A stretch of DNA of 64,000 nucleotides from contig NZ_RJUU01000003.1 of assembly GCF_003751445.1 (NCBI RefSeq), forward strand, positions 682,001-746,000, written 5' to 3'. Below are positions 43,687-53,237 of the stretch, piece by piece (position 1 is the first letter of the stretch; every line of letters begins with the position of its first letter). Under the pieces are notes generated by a model. It was not told the DNA's origin. It saw nothing but the letters and a program-made list of their open reading frames with translations, and did not search any database. Origin of the DNA: Streptomyces sp. 840.1 (GTDB lineage Bacteria; Actinomycetota; Actinomycetes; Streptomycetales; Streptomycetaceae). Made by a program: the position numbers and the translations under genes.

Positions 43687-45240
43687 ATGAGTGACGGATA
43701 CCCGATACGAAGCCGCAGGCCGGGCCTCCCGGCCGGCGGGTACATCATCGCCGGGGTCCTTCTCCTCGTGGTGGGGTTCGTCGGTGCCTGGCTCCAGCGC
43801 GACGCTCCCGCAAGGAAAGCGGAGCCGCGTACGGAGTTCACCGCGGACAATCCGCCTGCCGGGCTGCCCGCGGCGTTCACCACCGGCCAGCGCCTCCACT
43901 GGTCCCGCTGCACCTCGCCGCCCACCGCGCGCACGGGCTACGACTGCGCCACCATGAAGGCCCCCCTGGACTACCGCAAGCCGGACGGCAGGGCGATCGA
44001 CGTCGCCCTGATCCGCCGCAGGGCCACGGGCCCCAACGCCCGGCGCATCGGCTCGCTCGTCCTCAACTTCGGCGGCCCCGGCGAGCCCGGCGTGAGCGGG
44101 CTGCCCGAATTCCTCAGCCAGTACCAGCCGTTGCTGGACCGCTACGACCTGGTCTCCTTCGACCCGCGCGGCACCGGCGCGACCACCCCCGTCCGCTGCG
44201 GTAAGACCGCGGACGACACCGGCTACGACGGTGCCAATGCCTGCGCCAAGCACTCGGGGGCGCTCCTCCCGTACATCGGCACCTCGCACACCGCGCGCGA
44301 CCTCGACCTGATGCGGTACCTGCTCGGCGACAAGCGGCTGCACTACTTCGGCGTCTCGTACGGAACGGCGCTCGGTGCGGTCTACGCCCACCTGTACCCC
44401 TCGCACGTCGGACGGCTCGTCCTCGAAGCGTCCGTCGATCCGACCGAGGACCACACCGAGAAGCAGCTGTCACAGGTCAAGGCGGTCCAGGCGGCGTTCG
44501 ACCGGTTCGCCGTGCACTGCGCGGCCCGTATCCGCCACTGCCCGACCGGCGACGGGCCCGAGGAGGCCGCGCGGCTCATGGCGCACCTGGCCGACCGCCT
44601 GGAGAAGAAGCCCGCCCCGGCCGGCTCCGGAAACAAGATCGACGCCGCCGGGCTCGCGTACGCCGTCAGCGACCACCTCGACCGCGGCAGGGACGGCTGG
44701 TCGCCGCTCGCCAAAGCCCTCACCGCGCTGGTCGACCACAACGACGGCCGTCTGCTGAGCAAGGGCGCGGACGACATCGGCTCCGCCGACCGCACCGCGA
44801 CCCCGCCCGGCAACACCCGCGCCGCCAGGCACGCGATCACCTGCGCGGACTCCAGCCTGCGCCCCGGCGTCGAGCGCCTCGGCAAGGACGAGGCCCGCGT
44901 GAAAGCGGCCTCGCCCGTCTTCGGCGCGGCCTGGTCCACCGGCGTCTACCTCTGCTACGGCTGGCCGTTCGACGGCGAGCGCGCCACGCTCCAGGTGGAC
45001 GCCCAGGGCGCGGCCCCGGTCCTGGTGGTAGGCGGCACCGGCGACCCGACCACCCCCTACCCCGGCGCCCGCCACATGGCCGGCGCCCTGGGCGACGGTG
45101 TGGGCGTCCTCCTGACGGCCGAGGAAGAGGGCCACGGGACATACCCGAACAACCGCTGCGTCACGGAGAAGGTCGACCACTACCTCCGCACGGGCCGCAC
45201 CCCGGCCCCGGGGACGGTATGCCGGGGCAGCATGTCCTGA
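43687..45240 (+). CDS. Membrane-anchored alpha/beta hydrolase, tripeptidyl aminopeptidase (SlpD/SlpE) type
   Basis: This 517-residue protein has an N-terminal membrane helix (YIIAGVLLLVVGFVGAW) anchoring an extracellular alpha/beta hydrolase. The core shows SLVLNFGGPGEPGVSGL (oxyanion HGGPG-like), SFDPRGTGATTPV, the nucleophile elbow GVSYGTALGAVYA, and a C-terminal TAP domain with VVGGTGDPTTPYPGARHMA and GHGTYP. Streptomyces SlpD/SlpE-type proteins trim tripeptides from secreted proteins. There is no lipobox. No ribosome binding site of note precedes the ATG; it stands alone. Confidence 0.9.
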   Translation: MSDGYPIRSRRPGLPAGGYIIAGVLLLVVGFVGAWLQRDAPARKAEPRTEFTADNPPAGLPAAFTTGQRLHWSRCTSPPTARTGYDCATMKAPLDYRKPDGRAIDVALIRRRATGPNARRIGSLVLNFGGPGEPGVSGLPEFLSQYQPLLDRYDLVSFDPRGTGATTPVRCGKTADDTGYDGANACAKHSGALLPYIGTSHTARDLDLMRYLLGDKRLHYFGVSYGTALGAVYAHLYPSHVGRLVLEASVDPTEDHTEKQLSQVKAVQAAFDRFAVHCAARIRHCPTGDGPEEAARLMAHLADRLEKKPAPAGSGNKIDAAGLAYAVSDHLDRGRDGWSPLAKALTALVDHNDGRLLSKGADDIGSADRTATPPGNTRAARHAITCADSSLRPGVERLGKDEARVKAASPVFGAAWSTGVYLCYGWPFDGERATLQVDAQGAAPVLVVGGTGDPTTPYPGARHMAGALGDGVGVLLTAEEEGHGTYPNNRCVTEKVDHYLRTGRTPAPGTVCRGSMS

Positions 45241-45319
45241 GCGCCGTCGACGAGCCCTGTTGCCGGAGATGAACGGCTCCGCGGGGACGGCCGCCCCGGA
45301 GTCCTGGCGGCCCGGTCCC

Positions 45320-46165
45320 TCAGAGCGGCAGCAGGTCCGGCCGCTTCGCCGCCACGTGGTCGCCCGAGGACTCGCCGCGCAGCCGCCGCCCGATCCACGG
45401 CACCAGGTACTCGCGGGCCCAGTGGATGTCGTCGCGCCGGACTTCGAGGGTTCCCCGGTGCACCTGCGGCGGCCACTCCTGGTCCGGGTCGGCCGGCACG
45501 TCGAGACCGAGGACCTGGGCGGCGCGCAGCGCGACGCGGGTGTGCCCCTCGGACGACAGGTGCAGCCGGTCCCCGTCCCAGGCGCGCCGGTCCTGCACGG
45601 AGCGCAGCGACCACAGGTCGAGCACCGGGCAGTCGTAGCGGTCCGCGATGGACCGCACATGGGCGGTGTAGGTGGCGATCTTGCCGCGCAGATGGCGCAG
45701 CACCGGAATGCCGCGGGTGTCGAAGCCGGTGGTGACCATGACGGTGCCGACCGACCGGGTCAGCTCGGCGACCGCGCGCTCGAAGCGCTCGGCGACGTCG
45801 TCGGGGTCGGTGCCCGGCCGGATGATGTCGTTGCCGCCCGCGCAGAAGCTCACCAGGTCGGGGGCGAGTTCCTTGGCGCGCGGTACCTGCTCCTCGACTA
45901 TCTGGTCGAGGAGGCGTCCTCGTACGGCGAGATTGGCGTACCGGAAGTTTCCGTGCGCGGCACCCATGGTGTCCTGCGCCGTTTCGGGGTCCGGGAGCTG
46001 GTCGGCGAGGATGACCGCCAACCGGTCGGCCCAGCCGACGAATGTCCCGTCCGGGCCCAGGTCGCCGACTCCCTCGGTGAAGCTGTCGCCAATCGCCGCG
46101 TACGACTCGATGGCGCCCTGTCGGTTGATGACGCCCTGTCGGATGTTTCTCGAATCGTCTGCCAC
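45320..46165 (-). CDS. SGNH/GDSL hydrolase
   Basis: This 281-residue cytosolic esterase/lipase-fold protein has block I YAAIGDSFTEGVGD (Ser nucleophile), a Gly in block II (RYANLAVRGR), block III SFCAGGNDI (Asn), and block V WDGDRLHLSSEGHTRVAL (Asp-x-x-His). All SGNH catalytic residues are present. The GTG start gives VADDSRNIRQGV. It converges on the SlpD-like gene. The substrate is unknown. Confidence 0.9.
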   Translation of the reverse strand: MADDSRNIRQGVINRQGAIESYAAIGDSFTEGVGDLGPDGTFVGWADRLAVILADQLPDPETAQDTMGAAHGNFRYANLAVRGRLLDQIVEEQVPRAKELAPDLVSFCAGGNDIIRPGTDPDDVAERFERAVAELTRSVGTVMVTTGFDTRGIPVLRHLRGKIATYTAHVRSIADRYDCPVLDLWSLRSVQDRRAWDGDRLHLSSEGHTRVALRAAQVLGLDVPADPDQEWPPQVHRGTLEVRRDDIHWAREYLVPWIGRRLRGESSGDHVAAKRPDLLPL

Positions 46166-46304
46166 AAGGGCATATCCTGCACCGTCGATTGTGACCTACG
46201 CGACCGTAATACGGGGTTGACGGGTGGTGAGATAGACCACCCAGTCAGTTTTCGGTAAAGGGGGAATAAGTGCGGCCGTCCTCCGAACGCCGGCCGCACA
46301 TAAG

Positions 46305-46340
46305 CGGAGGGACGGTGCGCCGCCGCGCACCGTCCCTCCG
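46305..46340 (-). terminator. Terminator hairpin of the LysM-M23 gene
   Basis: CGGAGGGACGGTGCGC and its exact complement form a 16-bp stem with a CGCC loop 44 bases after the leftward LysM-M23 stop. A further hairpin, TGCGGCCG/CGGCCGCA with a 12-base loop, follows at 46271-46298. Confidence 0.85.
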
Positions 46341-46383
46341 GTGTATTGCCAGGGTCCGGGTCGCCGGACCGGTACTGCCTGGA

Positions 46384-47319
46384 TCAGACGTTGATCCCGT
46401 GCGACGCCAGGTAGGCGATCGGGTCGATGTCCGAGCCGTACGCCGGACCCGTGCGGACCTCGAAGTGGAGGTGCGGGCCGGTGGCGTTGCCGGTGGCGCC
46501 GGAGAGGCCGACCTGCTGGCCCGCGGTCACGGTCTGGCCCGCCGAGACGGAGAGCGAGGACATGTGGCCGTACTGCGAGTAGTGGCCGTCGGCGTGCTTG
46601 ATGACGACCTCGTTGCCGTACGCGCCGCCCCAGCCCGCGGTGACGACGGTGCCGGAGGTGATCGCCTTCACGCTGGTGCCGGTGGAGACGGGGAAGTCGA
46701 TGCCGGTGTGGCTGCCGCTGGACCAGTTGGCACCGGAGGCGCGGTAGGCGGTGGTGTGGTTGCCGGGGACCGGGTGGACGTAGCCGGAGGACGAGCCCTG
46801 GTCGGCGGAGGCGGTGTTGGACGCCTGGGTGTCGGTGGAGGCCGCGGGGGCCTTCGACTCGGTCTGGGCCGGAGCCTTCGACGGGGCCTTCGACGGGGTG
46901 GTGTCACCCGTGGAGGTGTGCGAGCCGGTGGCCGGGGCGTGACCCCAGGCCTTGCCGCCGAGGGTCAGCTTCATGCCCGGGAAGATCAGGCTCGGGTCGT
47001 CGCCGACGACCTTGCGGTTGTCCTGGTACAGCTTCTCCCAGCCGCCCTTGAGCTTGTGCTCGGCAGCGATCTTCGACAGGTAGTCGCCGGAGACCACGGA
47101 GTAGGTCTTGGTGCCGGACTGCTTGTCCGCGACCGGCTTGGCCGGGGTGGCGTGCGCGGCGGCCGACTGCGCGGTGGCGGGAGCGGCGTGCTCCGCGGCG
47201 CTGGCACCGGTGGCGCCGAGCAGCGGAAGCGCGATGACGGCTCCGCCGGCGCTCGCGACGACGACGCCGCGGGCGATGGTGGCGGACTTGGGACGGCGGT
47301 GCTTACCCGGAATGGGCAT
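46384..47319 (-). CDS. Secreted LysM-M23 peptidoglycan hydrolase
   Basis: This 311-residue exported protein has a signal peptide (ATIARGVVVASAGGAVIALP...GASA), a LysM domain (YSVVSGDYLSKIAAEHKLKG then NRKVVGDDPSLIFPGMKL, about 72-125), a flexible Ser/Thr/Pro/Ala linker, and an M23 endopeptidase domain. The lysostaphin-type zinc ligands are visible: H and D in HTGIDFPV and HLHFEVR. It cuts peptide cross-links in peptidoglycan during growth or spore germination. The leader carries a c-di-AMP riboswitch, so expression falls when c-di-AMP is high. Confidence 0.93.
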   Translation of the reverse strand: MPIPGKHRRPKSATIARGVVVASAGGAVIALPLLGATGASAAEHAAPATAQSAAAHATPAKPVADKQSGTKTYSVVSGDYLSKIAAEHKLKGGWEKLYQDNRKVVGDDPSLIFPGMKLTLGGKAWGHAPATGSHTSTGDTTPSKAPSKAPAQTESKAPAASTDTQASNTASADQGSSSGYVHPVPGNHTTAYRASGANWSSGSHTGIDFPVSTGTSVKAITSGTVVTAGWGGAYGNEVVIKHADGHYSQYGHMSSLSVSAGQTVTAGQQVGLSGATGNATGPHLHFEVRTGPAYGSDIDPIAYLASHGINV

Positions 47320-47334
47320 GAAGAATTTCCTCTC

Positions 47335-47505
47335 CGGCGCCTACGAGGTGAGCTGTCGGGTTCGGGCTGGAGATGCCCGGTCGCGCCTGGCGCGACTTCA
47401 CCCCGAGCCGGCCGGATCTCTCCGGTCGGCGGCTTACCTGGTTCCCCCGCTCCTGCCACACGGTGAGTGGGTGCGAATTCCGGACGGCGGCAGGATTAGG
47501 CGTTC
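47335..47505 (-). ncRNA. c-di-AMP riboswitch (ydaO-yuaA type) in the LysM-M23 leader
   Basis: The leftward strand shows the ydaO consensus in order: AATCCTGCCGCC, then GGGGGAACCAGGT, GGGGTGAAG, and the 3' motif CCGAACCCGACAGCTCACC-TCGTAGGCG. The element ends about 15 bases before the start codon, with a ribosome binding site (GAGAGG) in the gap. In Streptomyces this riboswitch class sits before cell-wall hydrolase genes and turns them off when c-di-AMP is high. The match to the 3' motif is near exact. Confidence 0.93.
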
Positions 47506-47924
47506 CATCCGGATTGACATGGAACGTAAGCGAGCCGGGACGGCGGAAACAAGCCACGGGTTCCGCTCCGGATTCCGCTCGGGAAAATCGGCACGGAATT
47601 ACGGTGACACTCCGTGGATTATGGATCTTGGCATTCCGCGCGGCGTACGGATTACCCGACGGGCCCACCGCCACACACCGTCACGGATATGATCCCGCTC
47701 ACGAGCGGGTGACCATCTCCCGCATAAGCAGGGCATGTTCGACTAAAAGCCTCAATACGGACATGTCATGCCCGTCGTCCACTCCGGCGCTCCACGAAGA
47801 GGCGGCGCGCGGCGGCAGGATCAGGGCTGTCGCCGGGATGATCGTCCGAATATCCGATGTCGTATCGTCACGGGAGTGGACCCGTCGGCGACACGCGTCG
47901 GCGCCAGAGCCTCCAGGAGTGACC
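47506..47924. other. Intergenic region with divergent promoters
   Basis: About 420 bases upstream of both the riboswitch and the phosphatase gene hold no gene with genome-typical codon use. It is less GC-rich than neighbours and should contain the two divergent promoters. No element can be placed with certainty. Confidence 0.4.
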
Positions 47925-48737
47925 GTGACGCAGCAGCTGCCGCAGACCCCGTCGACGGAACCCGAGCTGGCGGGGGTCCGTAACTTCCGCGACGTGGGCG
48001 GACTGCCCACCACGGACGGCCGCCGGGTCCGCTACGGACGGCTCTTCCGCAGCGGTCACCTGGCGGACGCCACCCCCGAGGACGCGGCGTTCCTCGGCGG
48101 CCTCGGGCTGCACACGGTCTTCGACTTCCGCAACGCTGCCGACCTCAAGCTGGACGGGGCGGACGTGGAGCTGCCCGGCGTGCGCAATGTGAACATCCCG
48201 CTCACCGACCCGGCGGACGGCAGCGAGTTCTGGCGGATGGTGCGCGACGGCGAGATGGACGAGCTGCGCGGGATCCTCGGCAACGGCCAGGGCACGGCGC
48301 GGATGGTCTCCTCGTACCGCTCGATCATCCTGGACCGCACCGCCGAGCACAGCCGGGTGCTGCACGCCCTGGCCGAGGACAGCGTCCCGGCCCTGATGCA
48401 CTGTGCGGCGGGCAAGGACAGGGCGGGGCTCTCCATCGCGGTCTCACTGCTCGCGGTGGGTGTCGGCCGCGACGCCGTCGAGGCGGACTACCTCAAGTCC
48501 AACGACGCCCACCGCCGCTACCGGGTCCGCCGCAGCGACACCTCGGCCGCCGGGATGTCGCCCGAGGTGATGGAGCTCCTCAGCCCCCTCTTCGGCGCCC
48601 ACAGCGAATACCTCGCCGCGGCCTTCGCCACGATCGACGAGACGTGGGGCGGCACCGAGCGCTACCTCTCCGAGGGACTGAGGATCACCCCCGCGACGCG
48701 GGAGCGGCTGCGCGAGCGGCTCCTCGACGAGGCGTGA
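47925..48737 (+). CDS. Tyrosine-protein phosphatase (PTP-like, MptpB type)
   Basis: This 270-residue enzyme has the phosphatase P-loop HCAAGKDRAG (Cys nucleophile and Arg) around residue 160, and the MptpB-like N-terminal VRNFRDVGGLPTTDGRRVRY-GRLFRSG. The lid and helical C-terminal parts follow. Homologues in Mycobacterium (PtpB) and Listeria (LipA) act on phospho-Tyr, phospho-Ser/Thr and phosphoinositides. GTG at 47925 is selected because AGGAG is five bases upstream; an earlier GTG would overlap it. Confidence 0.9.
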   Translation: MTQQLPQTPSTEPELAGVRNFRDVGGLPTTDGRRVRYGRLFRSGHLADATPEDAAFLGGLGLHTVFDFRNAADLKLDGADVELPGVRNVNIPLTDPADGSEFWRMVRDGEMDELRGILGNGQGTARMVSSYRSIILDRTAEHSRVLHALAEDSVPALMHCAAGKDRAGLSIAVSLLAVGVGRDAVEADYLKSNDAHRRYRVRRSDTSAAGMSPEVMELLSPLFGAHSEYLAAAFATIDETWGGTERYLSEGLRITPATRERLRERLLDEA

Positions 48738-48771
48738 GCGTCCGCCGGGCCTGGGGCCGCGGGGTCCGCGG

Positions 48772-48948
48772 CTACTGGTTGTGCATCCCCACCGCGAACA
48801 GCAGGTAGAGGAAGCCCGCGATGACGTGCCCGGCCACCAGGTAGGCGAACAGCCTGATGACGAGCCCGCGCGGCATCTTGCGTTCCTGGGTGTCGGCGTC
48901 CTTGCGCGCGGCCGGGGTGAGCGGGTCGTAGTTCTCGGAATCGGACAT
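48772..48948 (-). CDS. DUF6126 small membrane protein
   Basis: This 58-residue protein has one transmembrane helix (LVIRLFAYLVAGHVIAGFLY, about 29-48) with a polar N-tail containing AARKDADTQERKMPRG. It fits the DUF6126 family of short actinobacterial membrane proteins. AGAGGA precedes the start by six bases. The XRE-cupin gene on the same strand lies 47 bases upstream. This gene pair recurs in Streptomyces. Function is unknown. Confidence 0.75.
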   Translation of the reverse strand: MSDSENYDPLTPAARKDADTQERKMPRGLVIRLFAYLVAGHVIAGFLYLLFAVGMHNQ

Positions 48949-48995
48949 GACAGTCCTCTCTGGCAACCGGCCGGGCCGGTGGCGGGGGCGGCTTC

Positions 48996-49604
48996 TCAGC
49001 GACGGTGGATTCCGCTGCCGAGGCACAGCTCGGCGGCGGGGCTCTGCAGCAGGGTGTGGACGAAGAGCAGCTCGGCGCCCTCGCGCTCCGGTGCCGCGAT
49101 CCGGTGCGGGGTGAGCGAGTCGAAGTGCGCGCTGTCCCCGGGGCCGAGGTCGTGCACCGTTTCGCCCAGGGTCACCCGGAGGTTCCCGGCCAGGACGTAC
49201 AGCCATTCCTCACCGGGGTGGACCCGCACCAGGTCGCCCTGCGCGCCGTACGGGACCCGGACGCGCAGCGCCTGCATCGCCCGGCCCGGACCACCCGCCT
49301 GCTGATACATCCAGCCGTCGGCCTCGGCCCCCTCGAACTTCCGGGCGCGGACGATCGCGTCACGTTCCGGGGGGATCTCGCCGAGCAGCTCGGAGACCGT
49401 CGTACCGTAGATCCTGGCGAGTCCGAGCAGCATCGGCAGCGAGGGCTGGCGCCGGCCCGTTTCGAGCCGGGACAGATGGGCGGGCGAGAGCCCGGCGCGC
49501 TGGGCGGCGGTCTCCAGGGTGAGCCCTCGGCCGCGGCGCAGATCGCGCAGGCGCGGTGCGACACCGGGCAGCTCGTCGGCCACCCCTCCTTCTGGAGGAT
49601 TCAT
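48996..49604 (-). CDS. XRE family regulator with C-terminal cupin domain
   Basis: This 202-residue regulator has an XRE HTH (RDLRRGRGLTLETAAQRAGL, SPAHLSRLETGRRQPS) and a cupin sensor domain (VHPGEEWLYVLAGNLRVTLG, HFDSLTPHRIAAPEREGAEL). It resembles the other XRE-cupin protein at 31 kb in architecture. The duplicated TTGCCT-N3-AGGCAA sites upstream suggest autoregulation, with the DUF6126 gene downstream as co-regulated partner. The ATG has no obvious ribosome binding site, so leaderless translation is possible. Confidence 0.88.
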   Translation of the reverse strand: MNPPEGGVADELPGVAPRLRDLRRGRGLTLETAAQRAGLSPAHLSRLETGRRQPSLPMLLGLARIYGTTVSELLGEIPPERDAIVRARKFEGAEADGWMYQQAGGPGRAMQALRVRVPYGAQGDLVRVHPGEEWLYVLAGNLRVTLGETVHDLGPGDSAHFDSLTPHRIAAPEREGAELLFVHTLLQSPAAELCLGSGIHRR

Positions 49605-49624
49605 GTGTCCATTGGGCCAGGATC

Positions 49625-49659
49625 TTTCCTGGGAGGCAAATTTATTGCCTCCCAGGCAA
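49625..49659. promoter_or_regulatory. Paired operators TTGCCT-N3-AGGCAA for the XRE-cupin regulator
   Basis: Two copies of the same 15-bp inverted repeat lie 20 bp apart: TTTCCTGGGAGGCAA (49625-49639) and TTGCCTCCCAGGCAA (49645-49659). They also overlap as an 11-bp hairpin (CTGGGAGGCAA...TTGCCTCCCAG). They sit 21-55 bases ahead of the regulator start and just after the aminotransferase stop. Confidence 0.6.
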
Positions 49660-49670
49660 AACCCCGCTGA

Positions 49671-51065
49671 TCAGCGGTTGGCGACGGCCTGCTTCACCAG
49701 GGTCCGGCCGAAGTCCCACATCAGCCCGCCGTCGTGCGCGTCGTCCATCACCGCTGTGAACGCGGTCACAAACCGGTCCACGTCCGCCTCGTCGATGACG
49801 AGCGGCGGAATCAGCTTGATCACTTCGAGGTGGTCGCCGGAGACCTGGGTGAGGATGCGGTGCTTCTGGAGCAGCGGTACGACGACCATCTGCGCGAACA
49901 GGCCCTTGCGGGCCGCCTGCAGCATGGTCCAGCGACTGCGCAGCTTCAGCGAGGACGGCCGGCCGAACTCGATGCCGATCATCAGTCCGCGTCCCCGCAC
50001 CTCGTGCAGCAGCTCGTAGCGGCCGACCAGCGCGGCCAGCCTCTCGCGCAGCAGATCACCGGTGCGGCGGGCGTTCGCCACGGTCTCCTCGTCCTCCATC
50101 ACGGCCAGGACCGCCAGCCCGGCGGCCATCGCCTGGGCGTTGGAGCCGAAGCTGGCCGAGTGGACCAGCACCCGGTCCATCGAGGAGTAGACCCGCTTGA
50201 AGATCCAGTCCTTGCCGAGCGTCGCCCCGACCGGCACATAGCCGCCGGAGAGCGCCTTGGCCACGCAGACCAGATCGGGTTCGACGCCCTCCTCGTGCTG
50301 GTAGGCGTAGAAGTCACCGGTGCGGCCCAGCCCGGTCTGCACCTCGTCGGCGATGAGCAGGGCCTTGTGCTTGTGCAGCAGCTCCTGGGCGGCGCGCAGG
50401 AAGCCGGGCGGCGAGGCGTGCACGCCCTTGCCCTGGATCGGCTCGACGACCAGACCGGCCACGTCGCCGCGCTTCAGCTCGCGCCGCAGCGCGTCGAGGT
50501 CGCCGAGCTCGATGGCGGTGTCGGGCAGCAGGGGCGCGAACCCGTCCCGGAAGCCGTCCTCGCCGTTGACCGAGAGCGAGCCGGTGGTCAGTCCGTGGAA
50601 GGCGTGCGTGCAGTACAGGATCCTAGGCTTCCCGGTCGCGTAGCGGGCGAACTTGAGCGCCGTCTCGACGGCCTCCGTACCGCTGTTGCCGAAGAACACC
50701 CGGTCCAGGTGCGGGCTGTGCGTGAGCAGCTTCTCGGCCAGGAGCCCCGGCAGCGGCTGGCAGTCGAAGCGGGTGAGGTCGGCGAGCGAGGCGTCCAGGA
50801 CGTCGTGCAGCGCCTTGCGTACGACCGGGTGGTGCCGGCCGAGCCCCATCACGCCGAAACCGGCCAGCATGTCCAGGTAGTCGTTGCCCTCCGCGTCCCA
50901 GAAGTGCGCGCCCTCGGCCCGCTCGTAGACCTTGTCGAAGCCGATGGTGTGCAGCATGCGCGGGAGCTGGTGGTTGAGGTGCTTGGTGTGCAGCTCGTAG
51001 CGCTCGGCGCCGCGCTCCGCGAGGAGCTGCGCCAGGTCGAAGCCCTTGGGCCCGTCGTCCTTCAT
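49671..51065 (-). CDS. hpnO: Class III aminotransferase of the hopanoid cluster (HpnO-like)
   Basis: This 464-residue PLP enzyme has the fold-I pattern: [17 protein letters not shown], the acidic motif [14 protein letters not shown], and the active-site lysine in [13 protein letters not shown]. Length and motifs match the aminotransferase next to dxs in actinobacterial hopanoid clusters, believed to install the amino group on the bacteriohopane side chain. It overlaps the dxs stop as ATGA and has AAGGAG ahead. It is the last gene of the leftward hopanoid operon. Confidence 0.88.
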   Translation of the reverse strand: MKDDGPKGFDLAQLLAERGAERYELHTKHLNHQLPRMLHTIGFDKVYERAEGAHFWDAEGNDYLDMLAGFGVMGLGRHHPVVRKALHDVLDASLADLTRFDCQPLPGLLAEKLLTHSPHLDRVFFGNSGTEAVETALKFARYATGKPRILYCTHAFHGLTTGSLSVNGEDGFRDGFAPLLPDTAIELGDLDALRRELKRGDVAGLVVEPIQGKGVHASPPGFLRAAQELLHKHKALLIADEVQTGLGRTGDFYAYQHEEGVEPDLVCVAKALSGGYVPVGATLGKDWIFKRVYSSMDRVLVHSASFGSNAQAMAAGLAVLAVMEDEETVANARRTGDLLRERLAALVGRYELLHEVRGRGLMIGIEFGRPSSLKLRSRWTMLQAARKGLFAQMVVVPLLQKHRILTQVSGDHLEVIKLIPPLVIDEADVDRFVTAFTAVMDDAHDGGLMWDFGRTLVKQAVANR

Positions 51066-53023
51066 GCCCCGCTCTCCTTGTGCCCGTTGTCCAGGGCGTC
51101 GCGCTGGTGGTGTCCGTCGCCGGGCGGCAGTCGGTGCCCGGCGGCCCCGGCCGGCCCGCGGGTGGCCAGGGTGGCGCTGATCCGGCCCGCGATCTCGACC
51201 GGGGTGAGTCCGATGTCGGCCAGCACCTCGGCACGCTTGCCGTGGGCGAGGAACTGCTCGGGGATCCCGAACGTGCGCAGCGGTACGTCGGTCCCGGCGT
51301 CCCGCAGCGCCTGCCCGACCGCCGAGCCGACGCCGCCGGCCCGGCTGTTGTCCTCGACGACGGCGACGAGCCGGTGGCGCGCGGCGAGCGGGGCCAGCTG
51401 CTCGTCGACCGGCTTGACCCAGCGGGGGTCGACGACGGTGCAGCGGAGGCCGGCGCCCGCGAGCAGATCGGCGGCCCGCAGGCAGACCGGGGCCATGACG
51501 CCGACCGCGACCAGCAGCACATCGGCGTCCTCGTCGCGGTGCAGTACGTCCATGGCGCCGATCCGGCCGACGGCGGGGACCGGCTCCCCCACCGACTCCT
51601 TCGGGAACCGGATCATGGTCGGGGCGTCGTCGATAGCGACGGCCTCGCGCAGCTGGGCCCGCAGCTGGGCGGCGTCGCGCGGTGCCGCGATCCGCAGTCC
51701 CGGTACGACCTGGAGCAGGGACAGGTCCCACATGCCGTTGTGGGACGCGCCGTCCGGCCCGGTGACGCCGGCCCGGTCCAGGACGAAGGTCACGCCGCAC
51801 CTGTGCAGCGCGACGTCCATCAGGAGCTGGTCGAAGGCGCGGTTGAGGAAGGTGGCGTAGACGGCGACGACGGGGTGCAGTCCGCCGGTGGCCAGTCCAG
51901 CCGCGGAGACCGCCGCGTGCTGTTCCGCGATGCCCACGTCCCAGACCCGGTCCGGGAAGGCCGCTGCGAACTTCGTCAGCCCCACCGGGTGCAGCATCGC
52001 GGCCGTTATGGCGACGACGTCGGGCCGCTCCGCCCCGATCGCGGCGAGCTCGTCCCCGAAGACGGAGGTCCAGGACGGACCGACCGCCGGGGCGAGCGGG
52101 ACGCAGGTCAGCGGGTCCATCGCGCCGACGGTGTGAAAACGGTCGGCCTCGTCCTGGAGGGCGGGCCGGTAGCCACGGCCCTTCTCGGTGATGCAGTGCA
52201 CGAGCACCGGGCCGTGGAAGCGCTTCGCCCGTTGCAGGGCGGACTCGACGGCGGCGGTGTCGTGGCCGTCGATGGGGCCGACGTACTTCAGGCCGAGGTC
52301 CTCGAACATCCCCTGCGGGGCGAATGCGTCCTTGAACCCCTTCTTCGCGCCGTGCAGCGACTCGTAGAGCGGCTGTCCGATGACGGGGGCCTGCTGGAGG
52401 ACGCCCTTGCCCCAGGAGAGGAAGCGTTCGTAGCCGTCGGTGGTGCGCAGGGTGGCCAGGTGGTTGGCGAGGCCGCCGATGGTCGGCGCGTAGGAGCGCT
52501 CGTTGTCGTTGACGACGATGACGAGCGGGCGGTCCTTGGCGGCGGCGATGTTGTTCAGCGCCTCCCAGGCCATGCCGCCGGTGAGGGCTCCGTCGCCGAT
52601 GACCGCGACGACGTGGTCGGGGCGGCCGAGTACCTGGTTGGCCTTGGCGAGGCCGTCGGCCCAGCCGAGCACCGTGGAGGCGTGCGAGTTCTCGATGACG
52701 TCGTGCTCGGACTCCTCGCGGGAGGGGTAGCCGGAGAGGCCGCCCTTGCCGCGCAGCTTGGAGAAGTCCTGCCGCCCGGTGAGGAGTTTGTGTACGTAGC
52801 TCTGGTGGCCGGTGTCCCACAGGATGCGGTCCACGGGCGAGTCGAAGACCCGGTGCAGGGCGATGGAGAGCTCCACGACGCCGAGGTTGGGTCCCAGGTG
52901 GCCGCCGGTCCTGGCCACCGCCTCGATCAGGAACTTCCTGATGTCCTCGGCCAGTTCGCCGAGCTGTGGTTCGTTGAGCGTCTTGAGATCGTGCGGCCCC
53001 CGGATGCTCCGCAGAAGCGTCAT
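51062..53023 (-). CDS. dxs: 1-deoxy-D-xylulose-5-phosphate synthase
   Basis: This 653-residue thiamine-dependent enzyme condenses pyruvate with glyceraldehyde-3-phosphate, the first step of the MEP pathway to isoprenoids. Motifs are HPDVH-free N-terminal [18 protein letters not shown], ThDP motif [19 protein letters not shown], and the transketolase core [35 protein letters not shown]. Length is normal. It is a second copy dedicated to hopanoid supply in this genus, as inferred from its place in the cluster. It is coupled to the aminotransferase. Confidence 0.96.
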   Translation of the reverse strand: MTLLRSIRGPHDLKTLNEPQLGELAEDIRKFLIEAVARTGGHLGPNLGVVELSIALHRVFDSPVDRILWDTGHQSYVHKLLTGRQDFSKLRGKGGLSGYPSREESEHDVIENSHASTVLGWADGLAKANQVLGRPDHVVAVIGDGALTGGMAWEALNNIAAAKDRPLVIVVNDNERSYAPTIGGLANHLATLRTTDGYERFLSWGKGVLQQAPVIGQPLYESLHGAKKGFKDAFAPQGMFEDLGLKYVGPIDGHDTAAVESALQRAKRFHGPVLVHCITEKGRGYRPALQDEADRFHTVGAMDPLTCVPLAPAVGPSWTSVFGDELAAIGAERPDVVAITAAMLHPVGLTKFAAAFPDRVWDVGIAEQHAAVSAAGLATGGLHPVVAVYATFLNRAFDQLLMDVALHRCGVTFVLDRAGVTGPDGASHNGMWDLSLLQVVPGLRIAAPRDAAQLRAQLREAVAIDDAPTMIRFPKESVGEPVPAVGRIGAMDVLHRDEDADVLLVAVGVMAPVCLRAADLLAGAGLRCTVVDPRWVKPVDEQLAPLAARHRLVAVVEDNSRAGGVGSAVGQALRDAGTDVPLRTFGIPEQFLAHGKRAEVLADIGLTPVEIAGRISATLATRGPAGAAGHRLPPGDGHHQRDALDNGHKESGA

Positions 53024-53048
53024 ACCGGGCCCCCTCTCTAATCCTGTC

Positions 53049-53237
53049 TCAGCTCACGTTGACGGCGGGGACCCCCGGTGGTGACGCCTCGGTCCTCGTC
53101 ATCGCCTGCGCCGGAACCGCTGCGTCCCGGCCGGCCGCTGCCGGCCCGGCCTGGACGCGCCGCGCACGGCGACGCGTCGCGAGCGGCCGGGCCGGCAGCT
53201 CGCGGAGAGCCAGTACCACTGGTTCTCCGGCGGTCAT
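53049..53237 (-). pseudogene. ispG: Relic of ispG (hydroxymethylbutenyl diphosphate synthase)
   Basis: The 62-residue reading contains PARPLATRRRARRVQAG, then AAAGRDAAVPAQAMTRT, which parallels the IspG N-terminus (L-A-x-R-R-x-x-R-x-I-Q-V-G, then x-V-G-G-D-A-P-x-x-V-Q-S-M-T-x-T). It then ends with [11 protein letters not shown]. In Streptomyces coelicolor an ispG copy sits at this place between hpnH and dxs. Here only the first 45 codons or so remain, possibly joined to the last few codons by an internal deletion. The key (Cys) iron-sulfur ligands are gone, so it cannot act as IspG. Confidence 0.65.

Noticed and set aside
46271-46298. A second hairpin TGCGGCCG/CGGCCGCA past the M23 terminator as a separate regulatory RNA
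   Set aside because: It lies next to the stronger 16-bp terminator and is best seen as a backup terminator or chance GC hairpin.
51080-53041. A 653-codon open rightward frame across dxs
   Set aside because: It is an antisense shadow from high-GC codon bias; the opposite frame is a complete DXS.
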